A stretch of 36,031 bases of DNA from Actinomycetes bacterium. GTDB taxonomy: Bacteria > Actinomycetota > Acidimicrobiia > Acidimicrobiales > Palsa-688. Numbering within the stretch: the first letter of the stretch is position 1; each line of letters starts with the position of its first letter. This document shows positions 1 through 8,902 of the stretch, piece after piece. Location: positions 1-36,031 of the forward strand of contig JAKAQB010000033.1 in the NCBI GenBank assembly GCA_021811865.1, given 5' to 3'. Both the position numbers and the translations under genes were made by a program. The notes under the pieces are model-generated. The model was not told where the DNA came from. It saw only the letters and a program-made list of their open reading frames with translations, and did no database searches.

Positions 1-17
1 CTGACCTGCACTTTCTC

Positions 18-94
<77 letters not shown>

Positions 95-105
95 GCGGAG
101 AGATC

Positions 106-134
106 AGTATAGGCGGCGTAACACAGTCCGCCAA
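106..134 (-). promoter_or_regulatory. Promoter of the initiator tRNA
   Basis: On the minus strand there is a TTGGCG -35 box (134-129), a 17-bp spacer and a TATACT -10 box (111-106). Transcription would start near position 99, about five bases before the mature tRNA 5' end at 94. It lies in the short gap after the stop codon of the upstream membrane-protein gene, so the tRNA can be transcribed independently. Confidence 0.7.
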
Positions 135-148
135 CCCAGCTTTGCTGG

Positions 149-1174
149 CTACGCCCGCGGTTCGCCAGCTGTTCCCTCCGGCGTTGACCCAGATCGACGG
201 TAGTAGTTCCGCCAGATCACACGGTGTACGGGGATCCACCGTGGAATCGATCGCAGCCCCGGGATGAACGGCAGTAGCAGGAGCCCGAGGCTCAGTGCCG
301 TCATGATCGCGATCACGAGGATGTCCACATTGGGCGAAGTGCTCATCGGCGGGACCTGGTACCACATCGAGTACAGCCATAACCACGGCTGACCTGGCCA
401 CGAGCCCGTCTCGTTCATCACCCCCCACTGCGAGCTCAGCAGATGCTCGGCAGCCACGATGCGGTTCCAGTAGCTGCCAGGCTGTGAGGTGGCCGAATCT
501 CCAAGGAACATGAGGGGTCGGCTGTAGTCGGAGCTGTAGAAGGTTCCGTGAGAGACAAGGGCGTTGTCGAGTCCACCGGACTGGGCCATCCGGAGTAACG
601 ACTGCAGCAACACCGGCACCGGGCCGGCAGACGGCGACGAATGCGACGGCACTGAAGCCGAAAGACCAAGGCCGTCGACGACCTTGCCGTAGGCCTTCGT
701 CCAGTCTGTCCGCTCGGAGCGCGTGGAGACCTGCCAGCTGCGGATCGCGCTAGCGAGAGCGTGCCTGGACGGGAGCGTCTTCAGGGGATCGATCACGAAG
801 GCGCGAGGGGCATCGATCGGCCACGAAACCCCGAAGAAGCGTTGAATAGAGACGGGTCCGAGATGCTGGACCGAACCGCTGGCGTTGTTGAAGGGCGGCC
901 CGTAGGTGGCGGTGGTCGAGGTGCCGGCCAGCTCGCTGAGGGCCACCTGGACGAAGCCGGCTGGCTGGGCGTCGGCCCACTGGCGCAGCGTGACAGGGCG
1001 CTTGTCCGGCGATGAGAACAGCACGGACAGGAGGATCGCGAGCAGCGCCATGACGACGACCGCGATCGTCGCCTCCTTGATGATGTCGTAGTGCCGTTGC
1101 GGGCCCCGCCACGGTTGGGCTTCAAGCCGTCGTCGTTCGTGCTTCGACAAACTCGGTTCTGCGCGGCGGCTCAT
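149..1174 (-). CDS. Cytochrome b partner, membrane-anchored protein
   Basis: This 341-residue protein is encoded directly after the cytochrome b gene, with a 4-nt ATGA overlap. It has a basic N-terminus, one membrane segment at about residues 36-53, a large polar domain of about 220 residues that should face outward, a second membrane segment at about 283-305, and a basic tail. The N-terminal stretch around HYDIIKEAT followed by a helix ending in SSPD recalls the region where the C-terminal half of cytochrome b (PetD-like subunit IV) begins in some actinobacteria. The usual three to four helices of that subunit are absent. I infer a structural partner of the cytochrome b in a quinol-oxidising complex. 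No haem-binding CxxCH motif is visible. The function is unproven. Confidence 0.7.
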   Translation of the reverse strand: MSRRAEPSLSKHERRRLEAQPWRGPQRHYDIIKEATIAVVVMALLAILLSVLFSSPDKRPVTLRQWADAQPAGFVQVALSELAGTSTTATYGPPFNNASGSVQHLGPVSIQRFFGVSWPIDAPRAFVIDPLKTLPSRHALASAIRSWQVSTRSERTDWTKAYGKVVDGLGLSASVPSHSSPSAGPVPVLLQSLLRMAQSGGLDNALVSHGTFYSSDYSRPLMFLGDSATSQPGSYWNRIVAAEHLLSSQWGVMNETGSWPGQPWLWLYSMWYQVPPMSTSPNVDILVIAIMTALSLGLLLLPFIPGLRSIPRWIPVHRVIWRNYYRRSGSTPEGTAGEPRA

Positions 1175-2031
1175 CGACTGATCTCCTGCTCGAGCCTGAC
1201 GGTCTCTCCTCGGAGGTCCTCGGGCCGGGCATCAATCGGTGGGACGACGCCGTGGATCCGTACGAGCAGCACATGTACGCCGACAAGCAGGAGGACTGCC
1301 GCCGGCACGAGTGCGATGTGGAGCATGACAGCCTGACCGAAATTCATCGGATTGATGAAGGCCCCGATACCCCCCGCGTTGAAGCCATCCTTCGCTTCGA
1401 ACGCGATCCATTGTGAATCGAAGTTGGTCTGCGAGATGTATCCGCTGAACGCCTCGAAGATGGCGACCAGGAAGCTCAGGACACCGGTGATCCATGTTGC
1501 CTGGCGCCGTCCCCGCCACGCCGCCATCCAGAATTTCGCCCACAGGTGAACCGTCATAAAGCCCATGAACATCTCGACGGACCAAAGATGGATCGAGTTC
1601 ACGAAGTGGCCGACATCGGAGATGTGCCACCATGCCGGGCCCTCGACGGAAAGAGTGACGCCGCTCGCGATGACGATGACTAGCGCCCCGAGCGTGGCAA
1701 CACCGAAGACGTACGCCCACGAGGCGACATAGACCGGCTGGGCGTCAGGGAGCAGCTTCTGCGGCGGAAGGAAGCGCAGTCCGAGCCGCCGCACCGCTCC
1801 CGTCCAGGTGCGAGGCTGATCGGGAGCTTGGCCGCCGTCACGAGAGTGGGCGCGCGTCTCGTCCCGCTTGGCTGGCACCGGCCGGACTCGTAGAAACGGC
1901 AGAGAGATCGCGGCAATGAAGAGGGCCACCATGACGGCAACCACGATGAGGTTCGCAACCGAGATCAGGATGAAGCTCCAGTGCAGGTAGTGCCCCGGGT
2001 GGTTGAGATTGACAAGCGAGGCGGTCACCAC
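1171..2031 (-). CDS. Cytochrome b N-terminal (b6-type) protein
   Basis: This 286-residue membrane protein has an extra N-terminal helix (about 18-48), a charged loop, then the four-helix bundle of a cytochrome b6-type protein. Two helices carry the bis-histidine pairs for haems bL and bH: H148/H162 (13 residues apart) and H238/H253 (14 residues apart). The 14-residue spacing in the second pair is of the b6 type. Cytochrome b oxidises menaquinol in bc-type complexes. No Rieske or cytochrome c1 gene lies beside it here; the next gene encodes an unusual partner protein. The start is GTG at 2031, directly followed by a second GTG. It has no good ribosome-binding site of its own, and a small upstream ORF overlaps it. 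Confidence 0.9.
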   Translation of the reverse strand: MVTASLVNLNHPGHYLHWSFILISVANLIVVAVMVALFIAAISLPFLRVRPVPAKRDETRAHSRDGGQAPDQPRTWTGAVRRLGLRFLPPQKLLPDAQPVYVASWAYVFGVATLGALVIVIASGVTLSVEGPAWWHISDVGHFVNSIHLWSVEMFMGFMTVHLWAKFWMAAWRGRRQATWITGVLSFLVAIFEAFSGYISQTNFDSQWIAFEAKDGFNAGGIGAFINPMNFGQAVMLHIALVPAAVLLLVGVHVLLVRIHGVVPPIDARPEDLRGETVRLEQEISR

Positions 2032-2063
2032 GAGCCTGCCACTCCGTCAGCTCGAGCCTGCAT
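2025..2063 (-). CDS. Possible upstream mini-ORF before cytochrome b
   Basis: A strong GAGGAGGA ribosome-binding site on the minus strand precedes an ATG at 2063. It opens a 12-codon frame whose TGA (2027-2025) overlaps the GTG start of the cytochrome b gene by 7 nt. The cytochrome b start itself lacks a convincing Shine-Dalgarno. The arrangement could provide translational coupling, but a frame this short may be chance. Confidence 0.25.
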   Translation of the reverse strand: MQARADGVAGSW

Positions 2064-2451
2064 TCCTCCTCGACGCATCATCACCCCTCGGTACCCCTTT
2101 CCTCCTCTACACCGATAGCTCACTTCGGTGGCGACTCTCAACTCCTACCGAGAGCTCGCATCAGCCACGGCTGCCGCCTCCTAGGCCCGACGCATGAGGC
2201 CGACCCGGTCAGGACCGCAGACGTCCGCGGCTGTCTGCTCGGTCGCACCGTCAGCGGTGTCACGACGACACCGTTGCACCAATCGCCAGCGCGCTCAAGA
2301 CCGAGAACGTGGAAGGCAAGCCCCGCCGTCTCGTCCGTCCGTCCTCGGAAGGGGTGCCATTGCAGTGAGCGAGCGCGGCACAGTGCACCGTGAGCAGCCT
2401 ACGAGCCTCGCGGCCGAGCCCGGGTCCGTCCACGGGCGGCAGATCGAAAGC
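2064..2451. other. Intergenic region with no identified gene
   Basis: This stretch of about 390 bases separates the cytochrome b start from the 3' end of the UPF0182 gene, both on the minus strand. Open frames here are short and show no recognisable protein features. It should contain the promoter of the cytochrome b unit, but I could not pick convincing -35 and -10 boxes. No strong inverted repeat or T-tract terminator was seen. Confidence 0.5.
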
Positions 2452-5406
2452 TCAGCCCACGCGGGGTGCCCTGGTGGTGGAGGTCGTCGATCCAGCAGGA
2501 GGCGCGAGTGACGATGCCTTGGTCCCGCCGGAGGACGCTCCCGGCACACTCGTGCCGGTAGAGCTCCTAGTGCCACCGGAACCGGTCGAGGGCGCCGAGG
2601 CCGAGTGCTTCGCCTCCTCGGTGATCAGCCGATGCGCGGCGCTCAGGTAGTCGCCCATCTGCTGGATGTCCTGCTGGAAGGCGCCGAGGCGGAAGTGCCT
2701 GCCGTCGGCGACAGACTTCTCGTAAGCGGCGTAAGCGAGGTTGAGATCCTGGGTGATCTGCGCGGAGATCGACTGCGGAGAGCCGCGGCCGATGCCGGTG
2801 ACCGAGTGACCGAAGATCTGTTGCAGCGAGCCGAGAAGGGTTGAGGAGAAACCGACCTTGTCCCCCCCGAAGTCCGTCGCTACGTACTCCAGAGCGGGAA
2901 GCGAGTGAGCCGTACTGCTCACGTAGAGGGCTTGGACGTAGATGAGCGAGTCGTCGATCGGGACGAGGAGCGCAGGGCCGAGCAGAACCTCGGAGTGGTT
3001 CTGGTTGAGCAGAGTGACGGCCCGCGCGATCGTCGGGAAGGTCTGGATCTTCGCCGCCGCGAGCGCCGGGCCGACTGCCGACGGCGAGACACGCGGCAGC
3101 TCGTAGGCGGTGAGATTGCCGTAGTTGGCGTAGTCCGACTCAGCCGTGATGAAGCCGGCGAGCAGTTGACTCCTGCCAGTCGAGGACTGTGGGACGAACG
3201 GCTCCACCCCGACGAAGCTCACCTTGGACTGGCCGGGAAGCCGGATGAGCTCGTAGGCCGGTGTGTAGGGGGCGCCGTTGGCGCCCGCCGCCACATCCCA
3301 TGCGTCTTGCAGCGAGTAGAAGCTCGAGGCCTGGTTGGCGGTCGGCAGGAAGTGGTATCGCCCGTACATCTCGGTCAGGACAGTGAGCAGGTCCTGGGGG
3401 TAGCGCAGGTGGTTGAGAAGCGCCCCCTTGGCAGCTGGAGTCAGGTTCGCCATCGCAGACAGCGGATGGAACAACCCTGGGTAGGCGTGCTCCCAGGCGG
3501 TCAGCACCGGATCATGTGTCGTCACCGCGAAGAGGCTCACCTGCCCGGTGTAGGCGTTCACGACCGCCTTCACCGAGTCCCGCACATAGTTGTACCGCCC
3601 CTGCAGCCCGCTTGATGGCGGGAGCAGGGCTGTGGCCGCCGCCTGCGAGTAGGGGAAGTAGTTGCTCGTCGTGTAGCAGTCGACCATCCAAAAGACCTGG
3701 CCGCCCGCGACGACGGGATAGGGATGCGAATCGACTTTGAGGAACGGCACCGCGTGGCGCACCCGCGTCTCGACGCCCTGCAAGTACAGGATCCTCGACT
3801 TCGGGGTGATGAGATGCGAGACCAGCAGATTGAAGTCGTGAAACCTCATCGCAAAGGCGGCCCGCTGCCAGAATCCTGTCAGCTGGACACCACCCGACCC
3901 GTGGTACCGAGTCGTGTGGGCTCTGCCTGAGCTCCTCGAGAGGTAGTCGAGCTCAGGCTGACGCGTGTGGACGACGACGAAGTCGGTGGAGGACTTCCCG
4001 AAATAGATGTCCGGCACGGTGATTCTCGGAGCGCCTGACGACGACTGGACTGGCGCTCCCTGGATCGCGAACTGGGGAAGGCCCGCCGACGTCGAGGTGT
4101 TCGCCGGCGACATGACGACGCCGTATCCGTGGGTGTACTCGAGATGCTGGTTAACCCAGGTCTGGGGTACTCCGGACGCGAGCAATTCCCGGACGCCGAC
4201 CACCACCGGGGTGAGCGCCCGACTGGCTCCGCTCCCGAGCATGTACCGGTCGGTCGACAGACCCGAGAGGGAGTAGTACCCGTGCAGAGCTTGGAGGTTG
4301 TCATAGGTCGCAGCGGCCACCGACGGGTTCCACAGCGGAAGATCGCTCAGACTCTGGTGATTCGCCGTCACGGCGCTGCCACTAAGAGCGGCGTGGCCGT
4401 CGAAGACCTGTGGCGTGATGGAGTTGAGCCCGAAAGCGTCGCGGGTGAAGGCGATGTTGCGTTGGATGTAGGGCAGCTCGACGGTGCTCTGGGATGGGTT
4501 GACCTGGAGCCACTGGACGAAGGCGGGGAAGATCACGCCGAGCATCAGTGCGATGAAGGCCCACAGCCCGACGGCCGCCGCCGGAAAGACGAGCGTTCGG
4601 TGGTACACGTTGTAGCTGAGCAGCACGAAGCCGATCATGCTCACCACTGCCAGCACCGAGAGTGCCGGCAGGCGCACGTGGACGTCGGTGTAACCGGCTC
4701 CTGCGACAACCCCATTGGTCGACAGATCGAGTGCATAGCGGTCGACGAAGAAGTACGCGGCGGCACGCACGAGCGCGGCGAGAGCGAGCAAGAGCGAGAG
4801 ATGGGCGATGGGCTGGCCATCGATGCGGGGCGACGGGCCGCTCGTCCGCAGTCCACCGTTCAGGTAGTACGCGGCGGCAGTCGCGACAAAGAGCACGACG
4901 AGGGCGACAAGGGACCAATCGACGAGGAAGGAGAGGAACGGCAGGCGGAAGACGTAGAAGCCGACGTCCCGCCCGAATTGTGGATCCTTGATGCCGAACT
5001 TCCCGCCGTTCACGAACAGCAGCCAGTGCTGCCACTGCGAGCTCGTGCCGGCGCCGACTGCCAGAGCGAGCAGGACTGAGACGACGGTCCGGACCGTGAT
5101 CCGGTAGCGACCGAACGACGCTCGGTAGCGGCGGACGAGGTCGTATTCCGGAGCGAGGTAGACGTCCGCTGGTGAAAGTCGGTCGACCGCCCACAGGCTG
5201 ATCCAGCAGGCAAGGAAGAACGCAATCGAGAAGACCGCTCCGAGGCCGAGCTTGGTCTCCACCATCGAACGCCAGATCATGGTCTCGTTGATCGACCGGT
5301 ACCAGAGGTAGTTCGTGTAGGCGTCCGCTATGGCCTGGACGAGGACGACCGCCAGGATCACCGCGATGACGAACAACAGGATCGCCGCCTGGTAGCGGCG
5401 CATCAT
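2452..5406 (-). CDS. UPF0182 family large membrane protein
   Basis: About 984 residues from the ATG at 5406, close to the usual length of the family (Mycobacterium Rv3193c is similar). The N-terminal third holds roughly seven hydrophobic helices, beginning with one directly after the start. The rest is a large domain expected on the outer face. Family signatures are present: an LWYRS segment after helix 1, DPQFGRDVGFYVF before a helix, YTTSNYFPYS, and a region around LRYPQDL. A Ser/Thr/Gly-rich tail ends the protein. The frame stays open upstream into the next gene, but that part does not resemble the family, so I chose the ATG directly before the first helix. The function is unknown. The UPF0182 and PDZ/Lon-like gene pairing is also seen in mycobacteria. 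Confidence 0.9.
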   Translation of the reverse strand: MMRRYQAAILLFVIAVILAVVLVQAIADAYTNYLWYRSINETMIWRSMVETKLGLGAVFSIAFFLACWISLWAVDRLSPADVYLAPEYDLVRRYRASFGRYRITVRTVVSVLLALAVGAGTSSQWQHWLLFVNGGKFGIKDPQFGRDVGFYVFRLPFLSFLVDWSLVALVVLFVATAAAYYLNGGLRTSGPSPRIDGQPIAHLSLLLALAALVRAAAYFFVDRYALDLSTNGVVAGAGYTDVHVRLPALSVLAVVSMIGFVLLSYNVYHRTLVFPAAAVGLWAFIALMLGVIFPAFVQWLQVNPSQSTVELPYIQRNIAFTRDAFGLNSITPQVFDGHAALSGSAVTANHQSLSDLPLWNPSVAAATYDNLQALHGYYSLSGLSTDRYMLGSGASRALTPVVVGVRELLASGVPQTWVNQHLEYTHGYGVVMSPANTSTSAGLPQFAIQGAPVQSSSGAPRITVPDIYFGKSSTDFVVVHTRQPELDYLSRSSGRAHTTRYHGSGGVQLTGFWQRAAFAMRFHDFNLLVSHLITPKSRILYLQGVETRVRHAVPFLKVDSHPYPVVAGGQVFWMVDCYTTSNYFPYSQAAATALLPPSSGLQGRYNYVRDSVKAVVNAYTGQVSLFAVTTHDPVLTAWEHAYPGLFHPLSAMANLTPAAKGALLNHLRYPQDLLTVLTEMYGRYHFLPTANQASSFYSLQDAWDVAAGANGAPYTPAYELIRLPGQSKVSFVGVEPFVPQSSTGRSQLLAGFITAESDYANYGNLTAYELPRVSPSAVGPALAAAKIQTFPTIARAVTLLNQNHSEVLLGPALLVPIDDSLIYVQALYVSSTAHSLPALEYVATDFGGDKVGFSSTLLGSLQQIFGHSVTGIGRGSPQSISAQITQDLNLAYAAYEKSVADGRHFRLGAFQQDIQQMGDYLSAAHRLITEEAKHSASAPSTGSGGTRSSTGTSVPGASSGGTKASSLAPPAGSTTSTTRAPRVG

Positions 5407-5455
5407 ATGCGGCCGCTCGACCACCGCGTGCTGGGGGACCCTCACTTGCGAAAGG

Positions 5456-7636
5456 CTATGAGCTGATTGGCACGAGGAGGCATCGGCACCCCGGATGAAC
5501 CGGCGGGTGCGGCTGCCCGGTGGGGAACTCCTCACCCGTCTCGATCGGCCCAGCCAGGGAATTGTCGTCACAGTCGGGGCAGGGTTGCCCGCCGTCGTCG
5601 ACGACCCAGCGGACCAGAACGCCCACTCCCCCGCTGACAGCACCGTCAGAGAATGCCCTTGTCGCGAAGTCCCCCGCCACGCCTTCCACCCGACTGCCGC
5701 GCCACTCACGGTAGGCAGCGCCGGAAGCCTCGCCCGCGCCCTCCTCGACCTCGGAGATGGGGGCAAGCGCCTCATCGAGGCGGTGCCTGAGCAGGCCGGT
5801 CACCTCCTCTGCCAGCTCGGCGGCGAGTCGGAGGCCGGCGGAGTTGGCATCGTCCGGCTTTGCCTCGGTGCGACCTAGCCAGGCATGCCCGGCGGCCCAG
5901 GCTGAGGACAGGGAGGCCGAGACGGCGTCACCGAGGCGGGCCCGCTGTTGCTCCTCGGGCAGCAGCACCCGGAGCTCGGGTCTCCCCGACGCGTGCCGCA
6001 GGGCGTCGAGCAGGACGTTCTGGTCGTCCTGAAGCGCTCGCTTGAGCGAGCGGGACAACTTGGCCGTGATCGGACGCAGCAGGGCCGCACGGCGCCCGAG
6101 CGCGTCGGCGTCGGCCGTCTCGGTCGCCTCCTCGGCGCTCGGGAGCTCCGAGGAGGCGTCCGTCCGAGCGGCGCGGTCGTCCCCGGGCTCCTCCGCAACG
6201 GGTTCGCCGTCCGCTCCAGGCTCCTCGTCCGGGCGCGCATCCCGGGCCTCCTCCGCAACGGGTTCGCCGTCCGCTCCAGGCTCCTCGTCGGGGTGCGCGT
6301 CCTCCTCCGTCTCGGCAACAGCCGCCTCGTGCGCACTGCGCTGGCCGAGCACACCTTCGACCCCCGCCTCGGCACTCACGGGCTCTTCGATCTCTCCCGA
6401 GGTCTCGTCTTGCCTACCGGCCCGGATCCTCGCGAACAACTCGTCCACGCTGCGGTGGGACGGCTGCACGGACTCTTCCCCCGTCTCGGTGGCGGCCTCG
6501 TGCTCAGGTGCGACGTCGCCGCGGAGCTCCTCGGGCTCGCCGTCGAGCTCGCCCGCCAGCCCTTCGTCCACCAGCAAGTCCACCTCTTCCCGCCGGAGGA
6601 TGCGGATGACCGGTCCCTCCTCCCCCGCCTCGTGCTCGGGAGCGGTGGCGGTGACCGGCGGGACCTCGGGCTGCTCCTCTCCCAGCGGCGGCTCCTCGGC
6701 AAGAAAGTCCCCCGGTGCCTCGTCCAGGCGCTCGCCGACGGCGGCCGCCTCCTCGAGCTCGGAAGCGACGCGCGCCTCCTCCTCGAACCCTTCACCGGCA
6801 CCCTCGTCGAGGCCGCCCACACCGTCGAGCAGCTCCTCGTCCTCGTCCGGCTGGCCGAGGTCGACGGCGATCTCGGCATCACCGTCGAACAGGTCCGACT
6901 CGTCCTCGGCATCCTCGGCCCGCTCGCCCGCCTCGGCAGCCGCCAGGCGGGCGTCGTGCTCCGCGCCGGCGATCCGCTCGCGCAGGTCGTCCACGGAGTC
7001 GCCGACGGCGTCGACGACTCCGATGAGGGCGTCCCGTCCTGCCCTCAGCTGCTCGAGCTGGATCCTCAGGCTCCGACGCTTGTCCGCGAGGTCGTGCAGC
7101 ACTCCGCCGCGCAGGTGCCGGGCCTCCCGCACGATCCGCCGGCACTCTGCCCTGGTCGTGTCGAGGAGCGCGACCGCTTCGGCCTGGGCGGCCTCAGCGA
7201 CCGCGGCCGCCTCGGCGGCAGCCGCCCGGCTCAATGCCTCCGCCTCGGCCTCTGCCGCCGTCACTCGATCGCTCATGACGTTCTCGGCCTCCGCCAGGAT
7301 CCCGGCAGCCCGCGCCTCGGCCTTGCTCACGACGTCGGAGGCGGCGAGGTGGGCGGTCTCGAGGATCCGGGCAGTCTCGGCCCCGACGGCCCGCAAGAGG
7401 GTGGCCTCGTCAAGTTCCGGTTCTGCCGCCTGGCGCTCGGCCTCAGCAAGGCGTCGGCGCAGGGTCTGCTCCCTGTCGAGCACCTCCTGCAGCTGGGCGG
7501 CGAGCGCCTCGAGATACCTGCGGACGGCGTCGGGATCGAGGCCGCGCCGCGCCGTGGGAAAGCTACGGCGTGAGATCTCCTCTGGATGCACGCCTGTCTG
7601 CGAGGAGATCGAGACCCTCACCGGTTCGTCCGACAT
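5456..7636 (-). CDS. DivIVA-like coiled-coil protein with gpF-like zinc motif
   Basis: This is a 726-residue protein in three parts. Residues 24-60 form a DivIVA/GpsB-type N-terminal module (FPTARRGLDPDAVRRYLEAL), followed by an alanine- and glutamate-rich coiled coil to about 240. Residues 240-530 are a very acidic linker containing two copies of a 20-residue repeat. The C-terminal part is basic and helical, then ends in a CPDCD pair (C686, C689) and an HPPVHPGCRC motif (H714, C717, C719), with FPTGQP between them. That ending strongly resembles the C-terminal zinc motif of phage Mu gpF/SPP1 gp7 head-morphogenesis proteins. DivIVA-type proteins mark curved membranes and organise poles or division sites. 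The role of the C-terminal module is unknown. The ATG at 7636 follows a -10-like TAGGCT by 7 nt. Confidence 0.85.
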   Translation of the reverse strand: MSDEPVRVSISSQTGVHPEEISRRSFPTARRGLDPDAVRRYLEALAAQLQEVLDREQTLRRRLAEAERQAAEPELDEATLLRAVGAETARILETAHLAASDVVSKAEARAAGILAEAENVMSDRVTAAEAEAEALSRAAAAEAAAVAEAAQAEAVALLDTTRAECRRIVREARHLRGGVLHDLADKRRSLRIQLEQLRAGRDALIGVVDAVGDSVDDLRERIAGAEHDARLAAAEAGERAEDAEDESDLFDGDAEIAVDLGQPDEDEELLDGVGGLDEGAGEGFEEEARVASELEEAAAVGERLDEAPGDFLAEEPPLGEEQPEVPPVTATAPEHEAGEEGPVIRILRREEVDLLVDEGLAGELDGEPEELRGDVAPEHEAATETGEESVQPSHRSVDELFARIRAGRQDETSGEIEEPVSAEAGVEGVLGQRSAHEAAVAETEEDAHPDEEPGADGEPVAEEARDARPDEEPGADGEPVAEEPGDDRAARTDASSELPSAEEATETADADALGRRAALLRPITAKLSRSLKRALQDDQNVLLDALRHASGRPELRVLLPEEQQRARLGDAVSASLSSAWAAGHAWLGRTEAKPDDANSAGLRLAAELAEEVTGLLRHRLDEALAPISEVEEGAGEASGAAYREWRGSRVEGVAGDFATRAFSDGAVSGGVGVLVRWVVDDGGQPCPDCDDNSLAGPIETGEEFPTGQPHPPVHPGCRCLLVPISS
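6188..6289 (-). repeat. Tandem 60-bp repeat coding a 20-residue unit
   Basis: Two adjacent copies with a 60-bp period lie inside the DivIVA-like gene. 42 consecutive bases are identical between copies (6188-6229 and 6248-6289). Each encodes the acidic segment DEEPGADGEPVAEE in the linker. The near identity suggests a recent in-frame duplication that lengthened the linker without breaking the gene. Confidence 0.9.
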
Positions 7637-7643
7637 AGCGGCA

Positions 7644-7649
7644 AGCCTA
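7644..7649 (-). promoter_or_regulatory. Probable -10 box for the DivIVA-like gene
   Basis: TAGGCT on the minus strand lies 7 nt before the ATG at 7636. That spacing puts the transcription start at or next to the start codon, implying a leaderless mRNA. No clear -35 at 17 bp was seen. Confidence 0.4.
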
Positions 7650-7690
7650 TGACGCCCGGCCCGGCGCGCTCTGCCAACTCGGAACGGAGA

Positions 7691-8902
7691 TCAGCCGCTC
7701 TTCGCCCGGGGCATCCTGCCTCCGTAGTGCTGTTCGAGAATTCGGATCGCCTGCGCCACGGTGCTCACCGCGTAGACCTTCAGCTTGCTGCCGGCATGGG
7801 CGAGAGCGACCTTGTACTCCTGAGGCGGTACGAAGAAGACGCTCGCTCCCGCGCTGCGCACGGCGACGGTCTTCTGTGCGACGCCGCCGACATCGCCCAC
7901 CTGGCCGAGGATGCTCATGGTTCCCGTCGCCGCCACCTTGTGGCCACCGGTGAGGTCGTAGGGATCCAGCCGGTTGATCAGTCCGAGGGTGAAGGCGAGC
8001 CCGGCCGAGGGCCCGATTATCCCTTCGGACGATAGGTCAAGGTGGAGCGGCAGCTTGCCGACCTGGTAATTCGTCTCGACGTTGAGCGCACCGATGCAGG
8101 GGGCCTCGCCGACCTTCATCCCTGTCTCGGGCGATCGGTGATACAGCGGGAAGCGCAGCCCGGTCCCGTACTGCGGGCAGGCGAGCGTGGCTTGCTTGCC
8201 GGTTCCCTCGATCCGCCAGGCCGACAGCCGCACCCGGACCGACTTCGGCGTCCGCTTGGGATAGGTGAGCACTCCCATCGTGACCGTCGCCCCCGGCTTG
8301 TAGGTGGACAGCAGTCGTCCGAGGTCGGCGTTGGTCCTCACCACTTGGTGGTCGACTGAGGTCACCACGTCCCCGACCGGCAGCCAGCGCTCGGCTGGAG
8401 ATCCCGGCAGCACGGCGTAAATGAGGGCTCCGTCGGGACGGACGGCCACCTTGTAGCCGAGCCGGCGGAGCGCCACGACCGTGGCCGCCTGTTGGGCATT
8501 CGCCATGTCGAGCTCGCCCTCCACCTGGTACTGGCCCGGGCTCTCGGGACCGAGCAGCGCGCTCGACCCGATGATCTGGGCGTTCGAGTCGAGGGCGAAC
8601 CACGGCCACTCGATCGCTCGCATCGGCGTCAGCTGGACGTCGACGAGCAGAACTTGCCCCTTGTGGCTGTGGCCGGCGGACTTGGGCACGCCGATCATGC
8701 GCTCCACCGACTGGGCGGTCCCAGGGGTGATGGCGTAGTAGGGGATCGTGATGGACGACGCGATGGCGGCCGCGAGCACGAGCACCGCGATGACGAGGAA
8801 GACCGTGTGGCGGGTGTGCCAGGCGAAACGCGGCCGCTCCCCGTCATCCGAGTGCGGCTCGCTGTCCCCGCTTCCTAGGCTCTCCTCGTCATGTCCCTTC
8901 AC
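7691..8902 (-). CDS. PDZ domain/Lon-like membrane serine protease
   Basis: This 403-residue protein has one N-terminal membrane anchor (about 33-54), a linking domain, a PDZ domain (about 155-225) and a C-terminal S16 (Lon proteolytic) domain without the ATPase. The catalytic dyad is visible: S299 in GPSAG and K344 in GGVAQKT. It belongs to the YlbL/Rv3194c-type family, whose protease domain lies outside the membrane. Start is GTG at 8902; the reading frame overlaps the divergent HEAT-repeat gene by 12 nt, so one of the two starts may lie further downstream. The UPF0182 and PDZ/Lon neighbourhood is conserved in actinobacteria, which suggests a shared envelope role (inference). Confidence 0.92.
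   Translation of the reverse strand: MKGHDEESLGSGDSEPHSDDGERPRFAWHTRHTVFLVIAVLVLAAAIASSITIPYYAITPGTAQSVERMIGVPKSAGHSHKGQVLLVDVQLTPMRAIEWPWFALDSNAQIIGSSALLGPESPGQYQVEGELDMANAQQAATVVALRRLGYKVAVRPDGALIYAVLPGSPAERWLPVGDVVTSVDHQVVRTNADLGRLLSTYKPGATVTMGVLTYPKRTPKSVRVRLSAWRIEGTGKQATLACPQYGTGLRFPLYHRSPETGMKVGEAPCIGALNVETNYQVGKLPLHLDLSSEGIIGPSAGLAFTLGLINRLDPYDLTGGHKVAATGTMSILGQVGDVGGVAQKTVAVRSAGASVFFVPPQEYKVALAHAGSKLKVYAVSTVAQAIRILEQHYGGRMPRAKSG

Noticed and set aside
5407..5775. Upstream extension of the UPF0182 gene to 5775
   Set aside because: This segment overlaps the 3' end of the DivIVA-like gene in another frame and has no membrane or family features; the ATG at 5406 directly precedes the first membrane helix.
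6181..6300. Tandem repeat considered as a CRISPR or mobile-element feature
   Set aside because: Only two copies, no spacers of unrelated sequence, in-frame within a coding region.
5948..7652. Two long open frames (541 and 536 codons) on the plus strand opposite the DivIVA-like gene
   Set aside because: They mirror the alanine/glutamate-rich codons of the minus-strand gene. Their translations are Leu/Gly/Arg- or Ser/Arg-rich low-complexity sequence without domains.
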